Of a stretch of 64,000 nt of DNA, positions 13,039-25,953 are shown piece after piece; position 1 is the first letter of the stretch; each line of letters starts with the position of its first letter. The notes beneath the pieces are model-generated. The model did no database searches. It worked only from the letters and a program-made list of their open reading frames with translations, and was not told the origin of the DNA. Source of the stretch: Megalonaias nervosa. Taxonomy: Eukaryota; Mollusca; Bivalvia; Unionida; Unionidae. The translations under genes and the position numbers were made by a program. The stretch covers positions 186,001-250,000 of the forward strand of contig JAECUM010000850.1 in assembly GCA_016617855.1 (NCBI GenBank), read 5' to 3'.

Positions 13039-14534
13039 ATGGGAGTTCTGTCATTTTCAACCTGACTTCTGTACTAAGCACTTGACGTCAAAGGAAACAT
13101 TTTGGTCCTTAGTTTTTATCTTTTGCTGCTGTTGCTGTACTCAGTCAATGTAAATTCTTTCAGAATCTGATTTTAATCAAGGCAATGTTATATTGTGTAA
13201 ATTTCCTAGACTACAGACAAGAATCACATTACTATGACTGCCAATTGTGTTCCATAAATGTTATGCGAGATGCACATATGTTAATTAGAAGTAAGCAGAT
13301 TATCACAATCATTAATTAGGAATACTGTATTTATTTAGTTTAATTAGGTGCATGTGAGTGCTATTCTCTTTAAATAACAATACACAAGAATCACTAAACA
13401 GTAATTAGGTTATATGACTGCCATTTTTGTTCTGTCAATTTTACGTGATTTGCACACAGGTTGGTCAGAAATAAAAATTTTGATTGTACAGCAAAATTAC
13501 CAAATGTCAATATTAAGGCTGCTTTCAGGCATGTCAATAGGATAAATTGGTATAGAATTTCAGTTATGTTTGTTAACATTACAGCTGTTTATGCATAACA
13601 ACATAACATGGATAAACACTTCAGGTACATAAATATTATGTGAAGCTGGTTTTGATATCAGTCATAAATGACTGTATCGAGAGTGCCAAGAAAATACTGT
13701 CTCCTTGCTGAACTCTTTCACTGTAATGGTCATCATGTATAAGTATTTAAAGGTAAACAATTTATGTTGAGTCTTTTTACTACCTGTTTAAAGAATATTC
13801 TTATTTCATCACATAGCATGTAACTTACAGATTCATATAACAGTTACTTAACATCCTTAGAGACATCCTCAGCAAGCATCCTGATGAACAATAAACAACC
13901 TATGATGGTTTTTGACAAAAGAATAGCAAGTGTGCCATGTACATACTGAATGTCAAGTGTAACTGATTGGGTTTTCGTAAAAAAAAGAACCCCAAATTTT
14001 ACTCCCATAACAGTGAAACCGGACAGACATGGATTGTTTGTCTGTAAATTTATAAGTTTGTCAAATGTTAAATAAAAAAAGTATCTAAGGTTTCTTTATT
14101 CAAACATGATATAAAATGACTCCACAATGCACATTGTACTCTTTAATTTACTGAAAGCATTATGACAGGGCCATTGAACATCACTTAACTGGTTGGACAG
14201 ATGCATCACATTTAACAGTAGGGGATAAAAATTAAATTTTTTAACATTATTTTTCCAACCAGCAAGACAGTTTTTACAGGTTATAGTTCAGAATACACAG
14301 GTTGGAACCAAACACCTATAATTTTATGTACTTGCAATGATTAAAAAGCTATTTTAAAAAAATCTTTGAGGAGTAATGTCATTTTGATCTGTTGGAATCA
14401 AATGTTTTCAGAAATGGCAGAGGAAATAAGTAATTAACAAGAACATATTTTGTGTCAAAACTGACTTTGTTTTCACAATAGCACATGATCATATAATAAG
14501 TAATATTTATAAGCAAATAAAGTCGGAAATGCTT

Positions 14535-14624
14535 TTTACAGCCTCTTTTCAACAAACACTAGCATCTGACAATAGACTGTTTACAGCCTCTTTTCAACAA
14601 ACACTAGCATCTGACAATAGACTG
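14535..14624. repeat. perfect 45-bp tandem duplication
   Basis: Bases 14535-14579 and 14580-14624 appear identical (unit starts tttacagcctcttttcaaca). Perfect identity in otherwise worn intron sequence implies a recent slippage event. Confidence 0.9.
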
Positions 14625-14869
14625 TACACACAGTCATATGCATTCTAACCCTTTCTTTTCTTCTCAGCTGCATGTATCTTTTTTGATAACTGTACTCACT
14701 GACATGGTTTTAAGGTGCAAGCAAAGAAAAAAGAAAGCAAGTTTTTTCAATTGCAAAAGAAATATAATGTAATTTCCTTAAAATATCCAATATTTTATTT
14801 CACCTAATGTTTTAACTTAGTTGTGATATTATGTTGTTATATTTTGAGGCAAGCTCAAATCTCTGAAAG

Positions 14870-15880
14870 ACAAGTTCATTTATCCAGTCTTTTATAAATT
14901 TTGTAAAACATGGTTGATAAATAGAGTTGTCTTTCAGTTGAATAGAGTTTACCTGTGGAGTAGAGATAGCCATAATTGCTATTTTCATAATCTCTGAATC
15001 TAGTATGAGTTTTGGTTGTGTGTCCAAAACCACCACACCAATAACATTGAATTGTCTGTCTGTGCCTGCATTTTGTGTTGAATGTTTGGTCTAATAAAAA
15101 AATCACATCCTCCTGTACTGATGGTGTTGATGGTGCTCACCGTAATTAATATGGCCGTTTTTACCTATTTTGGGTTTAGAGTGATTGTTGAAGTTTATAA
15201 TGTGGCTGTAAGACCAGACTACATGAATCACTGCATCAATATATTTCACCAGCTCTTCTGCTCCTTTGTGGGTGAGATGGATATTGTCTCTTTTTTCAGA
15301 TAAATGGCAAATCACTAAAGCTCTCATCATCTAGGAAACTTGAGTAGTTATGAACATTATCAATATTCCATTGGTATGCCAGTCTTCAGATGTCTACACT
15401 GGTATCCCACTCATTTTAATCTCCCATGGGAGCCATCTCACAGTGCTGTATGAGAGTTTTGGTTTTGCATGTGGATGTGTGTCAATAATAATATATATCA
15501 TTCTTCAGAAAGCTCCAGATCCATCTCCTCACTGTGGGATTGTTCCCTCCAATATGCATGATGCTTTTGGTGAACTTAGAACATTGACTCAAATTTGATA
15601 CCAGAAAATGTACTTTCTAACACAATGCCTCAGTCCTTTGCTGTTAATTCATGCAAAATGGAACTGTTTGTGAGGAGGATGTTATCCATGGTGGTTATTG
15701 CTTTATTCAAATTTGCGTTCACTCTACTGCCTGTCTGTGTATCAGATACTTGGTTTTTGTCTTTTTAAGGGAGTTGACCATCAAGTGAGGAAGCTATTAC
15801 GATAGCTGGCTTGTTGGTTTGAAAAGGTACTGCCCTGGTTTCCTTTTCACTAGTCTGATTCATCCTTCCATATTTACTTT
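14870..15880 (-). pseudogene. SGNH-hydrolase-like domain with CCHC-type knuckle, decayed
   Basis: On the minus strand, fragments in changing frames keep a consistent order. First comes KPAIVIASSLDGQ near 15800, then KAITTMDNILLTNSS (about 15690), SIMHIGGNNP (about 15560), DNVHNYSSFLDDESFSDLP (about 15340), SEKRDNIHLTHKGAEELV (about 15290) and a zinc-knuckle-like CYWCGGFGHTTKTH (about 15040). The DxxHL block followed by a G and a helix is the C-terminal signature of SGNH/GDSL hydrolases. The knuckle lacks its last cysteine. Several stops and frame changes interrupt it. Esterase domains occur in ORF1 of some CR1/L2-type LINEs, and SGNH plus knuckle combinations appear in multicopy invertebrate genes; which source applies here is inference. 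Confidence 0.55.
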
Positions 15881-15959
15881 GGCACCTTTGTCACTGGGTT
15901 GGGGGATGAGGGTAGATTGTAATTCTCTTTACTCTGGTTCCTCTCAAAATTCTACTTCA

Positions 15960-16478
15960 GAAATTTTAAAAAATTAAGACACTGCTGCCAGGATCATTCT
16001 TATAGTATCAAGAACCCAAAACTAGTCCCTGCTCAATACCCTTCATTGTCTACCTGTTCACTCCAGAATCAAACACAAAATCTCCTTGGTCTGCTACATT
16101 TTGTTTTTTGCCAACATTCAGAAATTCCTCTCTGACTTGGATAATGTGTACATCTATTCTAGAAGCTTGCACTTTTCTTCTGACACCCATTTTCTCATTA
16201 TTCCATCAATAAAACCAAGTTATATGGAAATCATTTGTTTGGATGTTGGGGGCCAGCTTTTAACATGGAATGAATTACCTCTTGTACACAATGACACCAT
16301 GATCTCATTCAAGTGTGTTTTGAAACTGAATGTTTTTTTACCCTTAATTATTTTCAGCAGGGTTTGTAATTTCATCCTTTTGTGTTAAATAATAAAATAG
16401 TATTGTAAAGCACCTAGAGCTTTTTAAGATTAAGCATGTAATAAATCCTCATTCTTCTTCTTCTTCTTCTTCTTCAAT
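15960..16478 (+). mobile_element. 3' end of an L2/CR1-like LINE with CTT tail
   Basis: The plus strand encodes the post-RT tail typical of L2-like non-LTR retrotransposons: AARIIL...SRTQN, then LHCLPVHSRIKHKI, LSDL, SRSLHFSSD, then WNELPL and a SFK..LK block. It is followed by gtaaagcacctagagctttt and a (CTT)n run at 16452-16475, as expected for a LINE 3' terminus. One in-frame TAG (after TQN) and substitutions show it is inactive. It is heavily 5'-truncated. It lies next to the antisense SGNH relic but on the other strand, so the two are separate insertions. Confidence 0.75.
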
Positions 16479-19400
16479 TCCTGGCATTGCTAAGAAAGAA
16501 ACTCCTTGAAAAAAACACAGGTAGAAAAAAAAACAAAATAAGAAATGGAAGATATATAAAATTAACACTGGAGTCTAAGATTTCCAATTTCCATTTCCAC
16601 CTTTCAACCCAAACTGATCCAGTAATATCCTTCAGGCTGTACCCATTTGATTGTGAGTTTAGCATTCTAACCACAATATCTCTGCAGTTTCTGTTGAGTG
16701 AAAAGTTCACAGGTCAAGGTCACTGTAAGTAAAAGAAGAAACCTGCATTTTGCATAGTAACTTTAGTTCTGGATTATGTACCTTCACCAAAATGTATGGA
16801 GGGCTTGAATGTAAGATATGGAAGAGGCATATTGACTCAAAAGGTTAAAGGTCAGGACCATTGTGGGTCAAAGAAAAACTTGTCATGCAGAATGACTTTT
16901 GTTTTGGAGTATGATTCTTGACTAAATGTTATTGATAGCTTGCACTTAGGGTGATAAGAAACCAATAAATTCTGTAGTTTGTATTTTTTGTATAAATCCC
17001 TGTTTGTTTGTTTGTACACCACCTTACTGATTTTAATAATGGAAATCATTAATGTGATAAAAAATGCACAGAGCTTAGCCATTTGATTTGTTGATTTATA
17101 ATTTCTTACAAGACTGTGACTAAGGTAGCTGTAATGCTGTCATCTGTGTGTTTCGTACTTAATGGAGTTTCAATACTAACATGGCACCATATTGCATACA
17201 CTAGGGGCGAGTCTATTTTCCTCAGACAAGAGTGACATAGTTCATCCTATTCAGTAAGTGTTGGATAATTCTGTAAACTACCGTTGGGAGTTATATTCTT
17301 TTGTACACATTTAGATAGTAATTACACCACTTGTTAAATCCACTTGAAAGGCAGATTTGTAGTTACCATTTTTTTCCTTTGATAACAATATTGTAAAAAT
17401 CAGAAGCAGACGACTTAGTATTTACCTTCTATATACATACATGTGTAGTCATGCATCCACCCCTTCACTGAAAATGGACTTGTCCAGGAATTGGAAAATG
17501 ACTGGCAAGCAGGGTTGTCTTGTACATTGAAAACTTCCATTCGGTATGAAACGTGCAGACAATGATGGTGTTAGGCCCGGTAGTTTCGGTCACAATTGAA
17601 ATTATAAATCAGTGAATGAACTGAACAAGTTCTGTGCATTTTTCATCTTATTTAGGCTTTGCATTGGTTAAATTGGTTGGGGGTTAAAACAAACAGGGAG
17701 GTATATTAAGACTATAGAGGTTAGAAGTCAATGGTAAGTCTAATATGAGAATAATGACTGCTCATTAAATTTAGTTGAAGATCACATACTTTAACTAAGG
17801 TCCAGGTCACTGAGACCCAATGGTTAATAACATCCAGAATTAACCATGCTCTACTAGTGCCTACATAGAGGACTATTAAACATGTCATTTATGGTCATAT
17901 TACTTTTTATCAGTTATGTCTTATGTAGCAATTTCTTAGTGTTGCTTTATATACTGGCATATTTCATTTGGTGAGGAGAACTCTGATTAGTTGGTACAGC
18001 ATGACCCTGCTATAACACGATAGTGGGGGTCCATAGAACCCGATCATGTTATGTATCGAACTGTTCAACTAAGTCAGTTAGCTTAAGGAAATGATGCAAG
18101 TACCAAAATATAGAGGGTGGGAGTTAATAAAATCAAGTGCAAAAATACGTGCTTTTGATTAAATGAAGACAAAACTAGTCTGAAATACACTCGTATATTG
18201 ACAGCTTACATACATTAGTGTAGTACAATCAATTATGTGTTAAGTACTGTGCATGTATATGGAAAATCCATGAATTTGAGTATAGGTCACATGTTAGAAA
18301 ATTCATTTATCAGTCACATCTGTTTAGAAAACACAAATAATGCATATATAAAAAATAGTAATCACTTGATCTGTATCCATTTGTCAACAAACACGTGTCA
18401 CTAAACAATTTGCTACAATATTTATTGTTGCCCGTAGCAAATGGCTGTAGTTGTTTACATGTTACATGTACCTGTACTTAAATTGGCCTAGATTTTGGTC
18501 AGCTGGAGGCAACTATCATGTGCCAAGGCTACCTAGGGAATGAGGCTTGCCATAGGGAAATGAAAACGTGAACAAATTCAAAAGTTTAACATCATTGCAA
18601 GATGCACCACCTTCAGTTAACTTGACAGCCAGGTATTTATGGTTTCAAAAAATTGGGAATTTAATTTGCATTTTATGCTGTCATTGGCAGCAATCATAAT
18701 TATAAACTTTTTTCCTGCAAAAAGGAAACTTTCACTGCACAACTCCAGTCCCTTTGGAAAATATAAGATTCCATTGTTTTTATTTAAGTTTGGTGCCAAC
18801 TTCCTTTGATGAAAGGTGCTATGTTTTTATTGAAGATTGTAGTCAGCTTGCTTTGATGAAGGGTGCATGTGTTTTTGGAGTCACTGCTAAAGACCAGCTT
18901 TGATGACCCAACAAAATGCCCGTTTCTTAATACGGCCGCAACATTAAATAATTGTAGAATGTCGATTGAGACTGAATGTTTTTCATTTGCGTAGTATTTA
19001 TACAGAATAATTGGTGTTTCAAAGGTAATCAGTTTTCTTCGAAGTTTCAACAAAACTATTTTTTCTGGGTAGATTTTTTAAACAAAAATAGCCATTGTTT
19101 CGTCAATTGTAGCCATTCCTGTTCCTGCCTTCAAAGTTTGGTTAATTGTAGCTAGTCCAGTAGCATGAATGTTTGAGTCTTGTCACAGCATACAGTATTC
19201 ATGCCAGATGTCAGCATAAGCAGATTATGATATAACAATCCACTGTTAACATGGTTTGTAAGTATGAACAAAGGATTTATTATGTAACAAAAAATAGATA
19301 GATTCCAGTGCATTTTAGATCCAAGTTTGCAGCTTACTTTCATGGTATGTTTGAATTTCTCCCCTCCAAACCCAAGATTGTATATACAAGTTTAAACAAC

Positions 19401-20170
19401 CAACAATGTCGTTTCAAAATAAATCACCAGATTGTATATTTTTGTAGCCAATAAGGGAAAAAAAATTGCAGTTTGTGACATTTGTGAAGCCCAGCGCAAT
19501 CCCTGATTAAACTTTATGCATGTTATTTTTTGTACTTTTAAGAAGATAAATTATTTTTCATGTATGAGAAAAATAAATGCATATGAAATTTCAGGAATCA
19601 TGCCACAATCATCTTGTGTTTATACATGATCTCTTCCCCAAAATGATAATAAACTTTTTCCATGTTATTTTTTGTACTTTGTAGAAGAAAAAAAATATTT
19701 TTTTCATTTACAAGAAAAAGACATATATGAAATGAAATGTTGTGAGTGATGCCATGATCATGTTATATCTGAATTTGTGTTATAATGGAGCATGCTATAT
19801 CGTCACACTGTAATCTCATTTTCATTTTCTGATTGTAATTTTTCACACAAAAAATGTAATTTCTTGATCAAAATTATTTCTTGCCAGTGTATGATTAAGT
19901 ACTATTTTTGATATAATACCTGCATTATGCACATACAGAATTATCATAATGGTAAATTAAAAGAGGTTATAGGTCATCATAGTAAGTGCACACTTTCAAA
20001 CAACATGTACAATTGCACAATTTTCTTATCACATAAATTATTAGAAGGGTTAACTTCCTTTCTGTGTTGAGTGCTTTCCAATTTGTTGGTTCATATTTTT
20101 CTAATATATTCATGTCCAAATAAAACACATTTAGCATCAATTTTTGAAATTGATTTACTCCGCAGTGTTG

Positions 20171-20719
20171 AGTAATAGACAGGCATACATGGTGGTAGGT
20201 TTAATAGACAACAGGCTTGTGTGGTGATGGGTTTAATAGACAGCAGATGCGTGTTGGTAGGTTTAAAGACAACAGATATGTGTTGGTAGGTTTAAAGACA
20301 ACAGATGTGTGTTGGTAGGTTTAAAGACAACGGATATGTTTTGGCAGGTTTAATAGATAATTGGCTTGTGTGTTGGTAGGTTTAACTGACATCAGACGTG
20401 TGTAAGGTTTAATAGACAACAGGCATGTGTGTTGGTAGGTTCAATAGACAAAAGGCATGTGTGTTGGTAGGTTTAATAGACAACAGGCATGCGTGTTGGT
20501 AGGTTTATTAGACAACAGGCATGTGTGTTTGTAGGTTTAATAGACAACAATCTGGTGGTGGTAGGTTTAACAGACAACAGGCATGTGTGTTGGTAGGTTT
20601 ATTAGACAACAGTCTTGTGGTGGTAGGTTTAACAGACTACAGGCATGTTTGTGTTTAGGATTAGTAGACAACAAGCATGTGTGTTGGTAGTTTTAATGGA
20701 CAACAAGTCAACAGACATG
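20171..20719. repeat. 32-bp minisatellite, about 17 copies
   Basis: Units of about 32 bp, gttggtaggtttaatagaca followed by acaggcatgtgt, are repeated with variation in length (28-34 bp) and sequence. A related shorter array in the same orientation lies at 21241-21432, beyond the foldback element at 20720-21247. There are no unique spacers, so it is not a CRISPR-like array. Confidence 0.9.
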
Positions 20720-21247
20720 TCATCTTTACTAACCAAGGTTCCAATATGTTAACCCTATCTATAGCTTGTTGGATCGATCAGATATATCAGTACACTGTAC
20801 ATTGTACTAGTGATATCTTAGATTTCATAGTTGCCTCCCTTATTATGTAATGCCAACTAACCAATAGCATGTAATGTTGGTGCTTCATATATGGGCCAAA
20901 AATAGTAGAGGCAATTGACTTCAGTAGGATAATTTGTGAGTTAAACATTGAAAGTTTGACTAAATACCAGTGAGAAGCCATTACAGGTGTATTTGATGGA
21001 TGTCTTTGTACAAACATGGACCTGCAGTGGAAAATTGCTTATTATTGAGTCAATTCCAGTTGTGTGCTTCCCTTGTCTCAGTCATGAGGAAACAGTGTTT
21101 AGATTTGAACAGGTTGATTTTGAATGGATGCGGTGGCTTGCTGCCACATCCAGTGTAATTCACAGACCTGAAACACTGATATATCTGATCAATCCTCCAA
21201 GGTATAGATAGGGTTAATGTATCGGAACCTTGGCTAGTGAAGATGCA
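20720..21247. mobile_element. ~0.5 kb foldback/TIR element within the minisatellite
   Basis: Long inverted repeats bound this element. The left arm (about 20729-20790) reads ccaaggttccaatatgttaa then ccctatctat...gatcagatatatcag. The right arm (about 21177-21239) is its inverse with a handful of mismatches. The 386-bp interior encodes nothing recognisable. The flanking minisatellites share orientation, consistent with insertion into a pre-existing array. Bivalve 'pearl'-type non-autonomous elements also combine conserved ends with a tandem core, but I cannot show that kinship here. Confidence 0.7.
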
Positions 21248-21432
21248 GGCATGTGTGGTGGAAGGTTCCAAGAAAAGAGGCATGTGTGTTGGTGGGCTTG
21301 AACACAACAGACATTTGTGGTGGCAGGTTTAATAGGTGGCAGGCATATGTGGTGGTAGGTTTAGTACACAACAGGCCTATGAAGTGGAAGGTTTCCAAGA
21401 CAACAGGCATGTGTGGTGGTAGGTTTGAGAAA
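21241..21432. repeat. 32-bp minisatellite, right-hand part (~6 copies)
   Basis: It continues the pattern of the array left of the foldback element (gcatgtgtggtggtaggttt variants) with more divergence between units. Confidence 0.8.
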
Positions 21433-22790
21433 GTCATGTTTGTGCAGATTTTAGCAGCATCTTTCTACTCATGAAGGTGTGCTGGGATCAAAATATGTGT
21501 GCATAAAATGGATAATTTTGTGAGTTTTGACCAAAAAAGCTGTGCACTAAGGCATGTGTAGCAATTATATAAAATACAATAATTGATTTGTAGTGTATAA
21601 ATTGAAGCTAGAATCAAATGACCATGTGATATATGGCATACAGTGTATAATATTGAAGTTAGTATCAAATGACCATGGCTTTTGTTTTAAGTTGTCAGTT
21701 GAGTAAAGAAAATGTCACATCTAGAATGATTAAATAAATTAACTTTTCTGTCATGATTTTGTGAACACACCATTCAGTTTGGTGCTTGTTCATGTAATTT
21801 TTCTGATTTAAGTGAGCCTGTTTCTAAGCACACAGAAAACCCCCCAGCAACAATCAGATAAACAAAAATCCTCAAAACACATTGCTTGAATTCCAAAATT
21901 ATTTTGCCAGACTTCAGTCAGGTTATGGAAAATATTACATGTACAATATTACATACATACGGCTTAATGGCAGCAGGAGTTCAAAGGAAACAATTCTCTC
22001 GTTTTTGTTGTCTGTTTTTACAACAGAAAGTGTTTCTGCCAGAATAGTTTTTCATTCTCAGTATCTGATACAAAATTTAATGTATAGCAATTAATTTAGT
22101 ATTGGCCATGTGTGTGATAATGAAAAAATGTAAATTATTAGACTTGGGGGAAAAAAAAGTGATTTTATTCATTATTGTGAAAAAGCTAATTTTTCAAACA
22201 TCAGCTGCTTAATTTCATTGTGAACCTGTTGTTTGCTACAAGTATAATTACATGGTTGTTGCACAGAGTTGCTGTAGTGCTCAATATCATTGTCAGGTTT
22301 AAGGGCTCATGTACAACAAGCAGTAGAAATGCCAGATGCAAGGGAAGGAACACCACCTATAAAATGTGATAAATATGTATTGCACAAAAGCTAGAGTTAT
22401 TTCTCTTACATTCAGTTGAATCACCATCATCTTGGGATAATATTGAGCTGTGATGCAGTTTTTTCCCATCATGCAGTTTTATTTTTGCCAGAATTTAATT
22501 TTTTCACATGAAATTAGACAAGACCTGACCTTGTTTACTTCTATTTTAACAATTGAACTAGTCTTGATTCCACTACTTGGATATAAAACCAAACAAACAG
22601 ATCAATGAAAAATTGAAGAAATACATTTATATAGTTTCATGGCCTTGTGACAATTCTGGATTGTTACACCAGTACCAGGATTAACTTGAATTTCATTTTA
22701 AGAACACACATGAGCTTCATACAGATCTTTGCATCATTTTTTTGTTCATAGCAGGTGGTATACACTTAAACAAATTTATCTTTCCAAATG

Positions 22791-23033
22791 TGGTGCCCGG
22801 AGTGTCCGAGTGGTATATGGTGCTCATCTTTATAGATCACTCACTCCTCACCTGTTTATGTGGGTTCATGTCTTGGGTCAGCCAACATGGGTATGTGAGA
22901 AAGCTTGCTAGTATATGTAGATGGTTCCTTCTAATGTCTTCCAGGTTCTTCATCCACCAGATAATTATTGGCCACCGTGTGTGGCCTGTCCTGTACTGAA
23001 ATATGGCTTTAAACCCACAAAACAAAACAAAAC
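22791..23033 (+). mobile_element. tRNA-headed SINE (family A), full length
   Basis: The 5' part (gtgcccggagtgtccgagtg, then gtgggttcatgtc) resembles a serine/leucine-type tRNA with A and B boxes of an RNA polymerase III promoter. The body ends gtactgaaatatggctttaa, then acccac and an (AAAAC)n tail. The same body and tail occur reversed at 39262-39529, and the tail part near 37378. It is a retroposed element, not a tRNA gene: the cloverleaf is not preserved. Confidence 0.7.
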
Positions 23034-23385
23034 TACTATCTTTACAAATGGAATACTGACATTTGGAGCAACTTACTTAAATGCTTTTTTGTCTTGTGAC
23101 ATTTGGTTTTGATAATTACTCTTCTTGTTATGGTATAATGTGGCTAGTGTGACATTGAAATTGATTTTCTTGAATAATGTTTCTTACACAGTCGATCCTC
23201 ACTATAAAGCCCATAATTAAACCATTGCACTTTTAAAATGTGTGGTCAGGAATTCCATCAGATTTATTCAGTTGTTACTGCTTCCTAATGTGCTTAACTC
23301 AAGTTTAGTTCATGCTGATGGGAATCAGTTATAATTACAATTTCACATCATTAAATATGATGTGTTTGTCTCAACTGAGTAGCAT

Positions 23386-23872
23386 AGGTGAGACAGGAAT
23401 CACTTTGCTCAGTCTGTCTGACACTGGTATAAGTACATGCAAGAAACATCATGGGTGTATCTCCCACAGATGACACAATTCACAATGGATAAAATTACGT
23501 CAGTTCCCACCATTTGGTGCCTCAGCCATTACATAAAGGTTTCGCATTGAGCTCAATTTGTCTGACACCGTTGTGTTTACATCTATGAAACATGATGTGT
23601 GTATTCATCATGGAGGGTACTCAAAATGAGCAACAGTAGATCAGTGACCTGCGATTTATGCTGCAGTAATTACATTAAAGTTTAAATTTAGCTCAATTTA
23701 TCTGATACCACTCTATGTACAGTCATGAAACTTGATGGGTGTATTCATCATGGAGGGTACTCACCATGGGCAACAGTAGGTCATAGTGACCCACTTTTCA
23801 TGTTCCTGTAACTACATCATGGTTTGAATTTAGCTGTTTCTCTGACACTGTTGTATATATGGCCATAACTAA
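23386..23872. repeat. degenerate ~150-bp tandem repeat, about 3 copies
   Basis: Three successive segments share landmarks in the same order: atgaaac(a/t)tgatg(t/g)gtg, tattcatcatggagggtact, caacagta(g)gtca, then a attacat..aa(a)gttt segment, gagctcaatttgtctgacac and the next atgaaac. The middle and last units are the most alike (the 20-bp tattcatcatggagggtact appears unchanged in both). Confidence 0.7.
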
Positions 23873-24873
23873 TGAAAATACTAAATACGTTTATGAATTA
23901 TTGCATGCATAATAATGTGTGATAATTACTTAAATTATTTAAAAGTGATTTTAGTCATAACTAGTGATTTTTTGGTTTCCCACTATTTTCTTGGATCAAG
24001 GGTTTTTGTACCCCCCTAAGTTGCTAAAATGGGAGTACAACACAAAATATTGGGAATGCATATTATGAAGAAAGTAAAATACTATAATTGCACATGGGTA
24101 TATCGGAATAATAAAGAAATAAAAGAATCGGCAAATAAATAAAAATGTCAGAAGTTGTTGGCATTTAGTACTTAAGAAAAGTAATGTTAATGTAAAGATG
24201 AATTAGTAGTTAGTTATTTTACAGCTCCAAGTATTGTACAAGCTTCCTGTTTCATTTTCCTCAGAATGAAGTTACTCTTTTTTTTTTCTCTAATAAAAAT
24301 AAACCTAAGAAATAACATTGCCAACATTAATTTGTTTGGAATCCCGTATGCCACTCCAGAATTTCTTTATGTCCATGTTTCTTTCTGGGTATGTAATGTA
24401 CACTGAAAGCAATTATTGGCATATTAGGAACAAGTCAGACTTTCCCATGTGACCAATATGGTGACTGTAAAATAATTACCACACATGCGTGTTATAAAAA
24501 TTGCACACATTAGCTGTGCTCGATCAAGTTTTTTTTTTATCATTGAGACACAGGTAGAAATTGAGTTATCTAGCTGCAAATACAGTTCTTAGACTTAATT
24601 TAGTGCATGCACCAGGCTTTAATTTCTGTACATGAACTTCACATATCAGGTCAATGTTTTGTACATGCCAAGTACTGTTAATGCATGATTCACATACTTT
24701 TTTGCATTAAGGGGAAAACTGATCTTTATAATACATTGGACAGCCCTGTTAAGAATCCCTTATATAATGGATATCCTCCCTTCAGGGAACAGTATCATAA
24801 AAATACACTAATTTGGTGTTGCACAAGCTGGCCACTATTCAGGGGTGGTCTCTGAAGAGGGGCCTTTCCATAG

Positions 24874-25022
<149 letters not shown>

Positions 25023-25953
25023 GTAAGTACATCTTTTTTATATTTTGTACTTCTGGGGAGACATTTGCCGTGTCTGCATGATCTTATTCCTATGAAGGTT
25101 TGTTGATCCACTTTATTCTGCATGAACCCTTGGTATAATGGACTGGCTGAAACAGTTATTTGTTGCTCTGCTGATTGGATGCAGCTGGAAGAAACTAATC
25201 AAGCCAGATTGCTCATTACACCTATCTAGAAAGAAAGATAGTTGGAATAATTATTGTGGCCCCTGTAGAAAATGGCTCAGAGTCATATTGTGCATAAATG
25301 TCTCTCATTTAAACGTTTCACACATAAAATTTTCTGTGGAATCAAGACTTGAGGTTATAGAGTCATCAAATACATGACAGGTGATATAATGAGCTATCTC
25401 ATTGGTCATTTGATTCCACTTGCTAAATCTGCAAGAGGGCAGGAGTTAAAAGATGTTTTCGGCCAGATACAAATGCCAAGGGTCAGTGTGGAATAAAGTG
25501 GATCACTGACCATTGACTAGTGAAGATGTACTCCTGCCAAAGTTTTCCAGAATCATAGACACTAATAATAATCGCTGTAGTTATCTAAGTTCACATTCCT
25601 TGGCAGTTCTTTCAAAATGTCAGACAACATCAGCACTCACACATCATCCATGACTAGATAGACCTATGGAAATGGAGGGTCAAACTAATACCTGGAAGAG
25701 TATGAGGGGTCTCTGTGTTGTAATAATGATTCTCCTGCTGACACATTCATTTACAGACCTTGCCTAAGTATAATAATTCCTCCACTGTCCACCCAGTTTT
25801 GTCCAAAACGATGTCAGAATATAGTTTCTCCTGGTGAACACATTATATTTGATAGAATTTCACCATGTCTGTTTTTTTTACATTTTGTAGCATATTGAAC
25901 AAAGTACTTGATTTAGTCTTTTAAATTAAAGATGTTTAAATCCTTGAAAGTTA

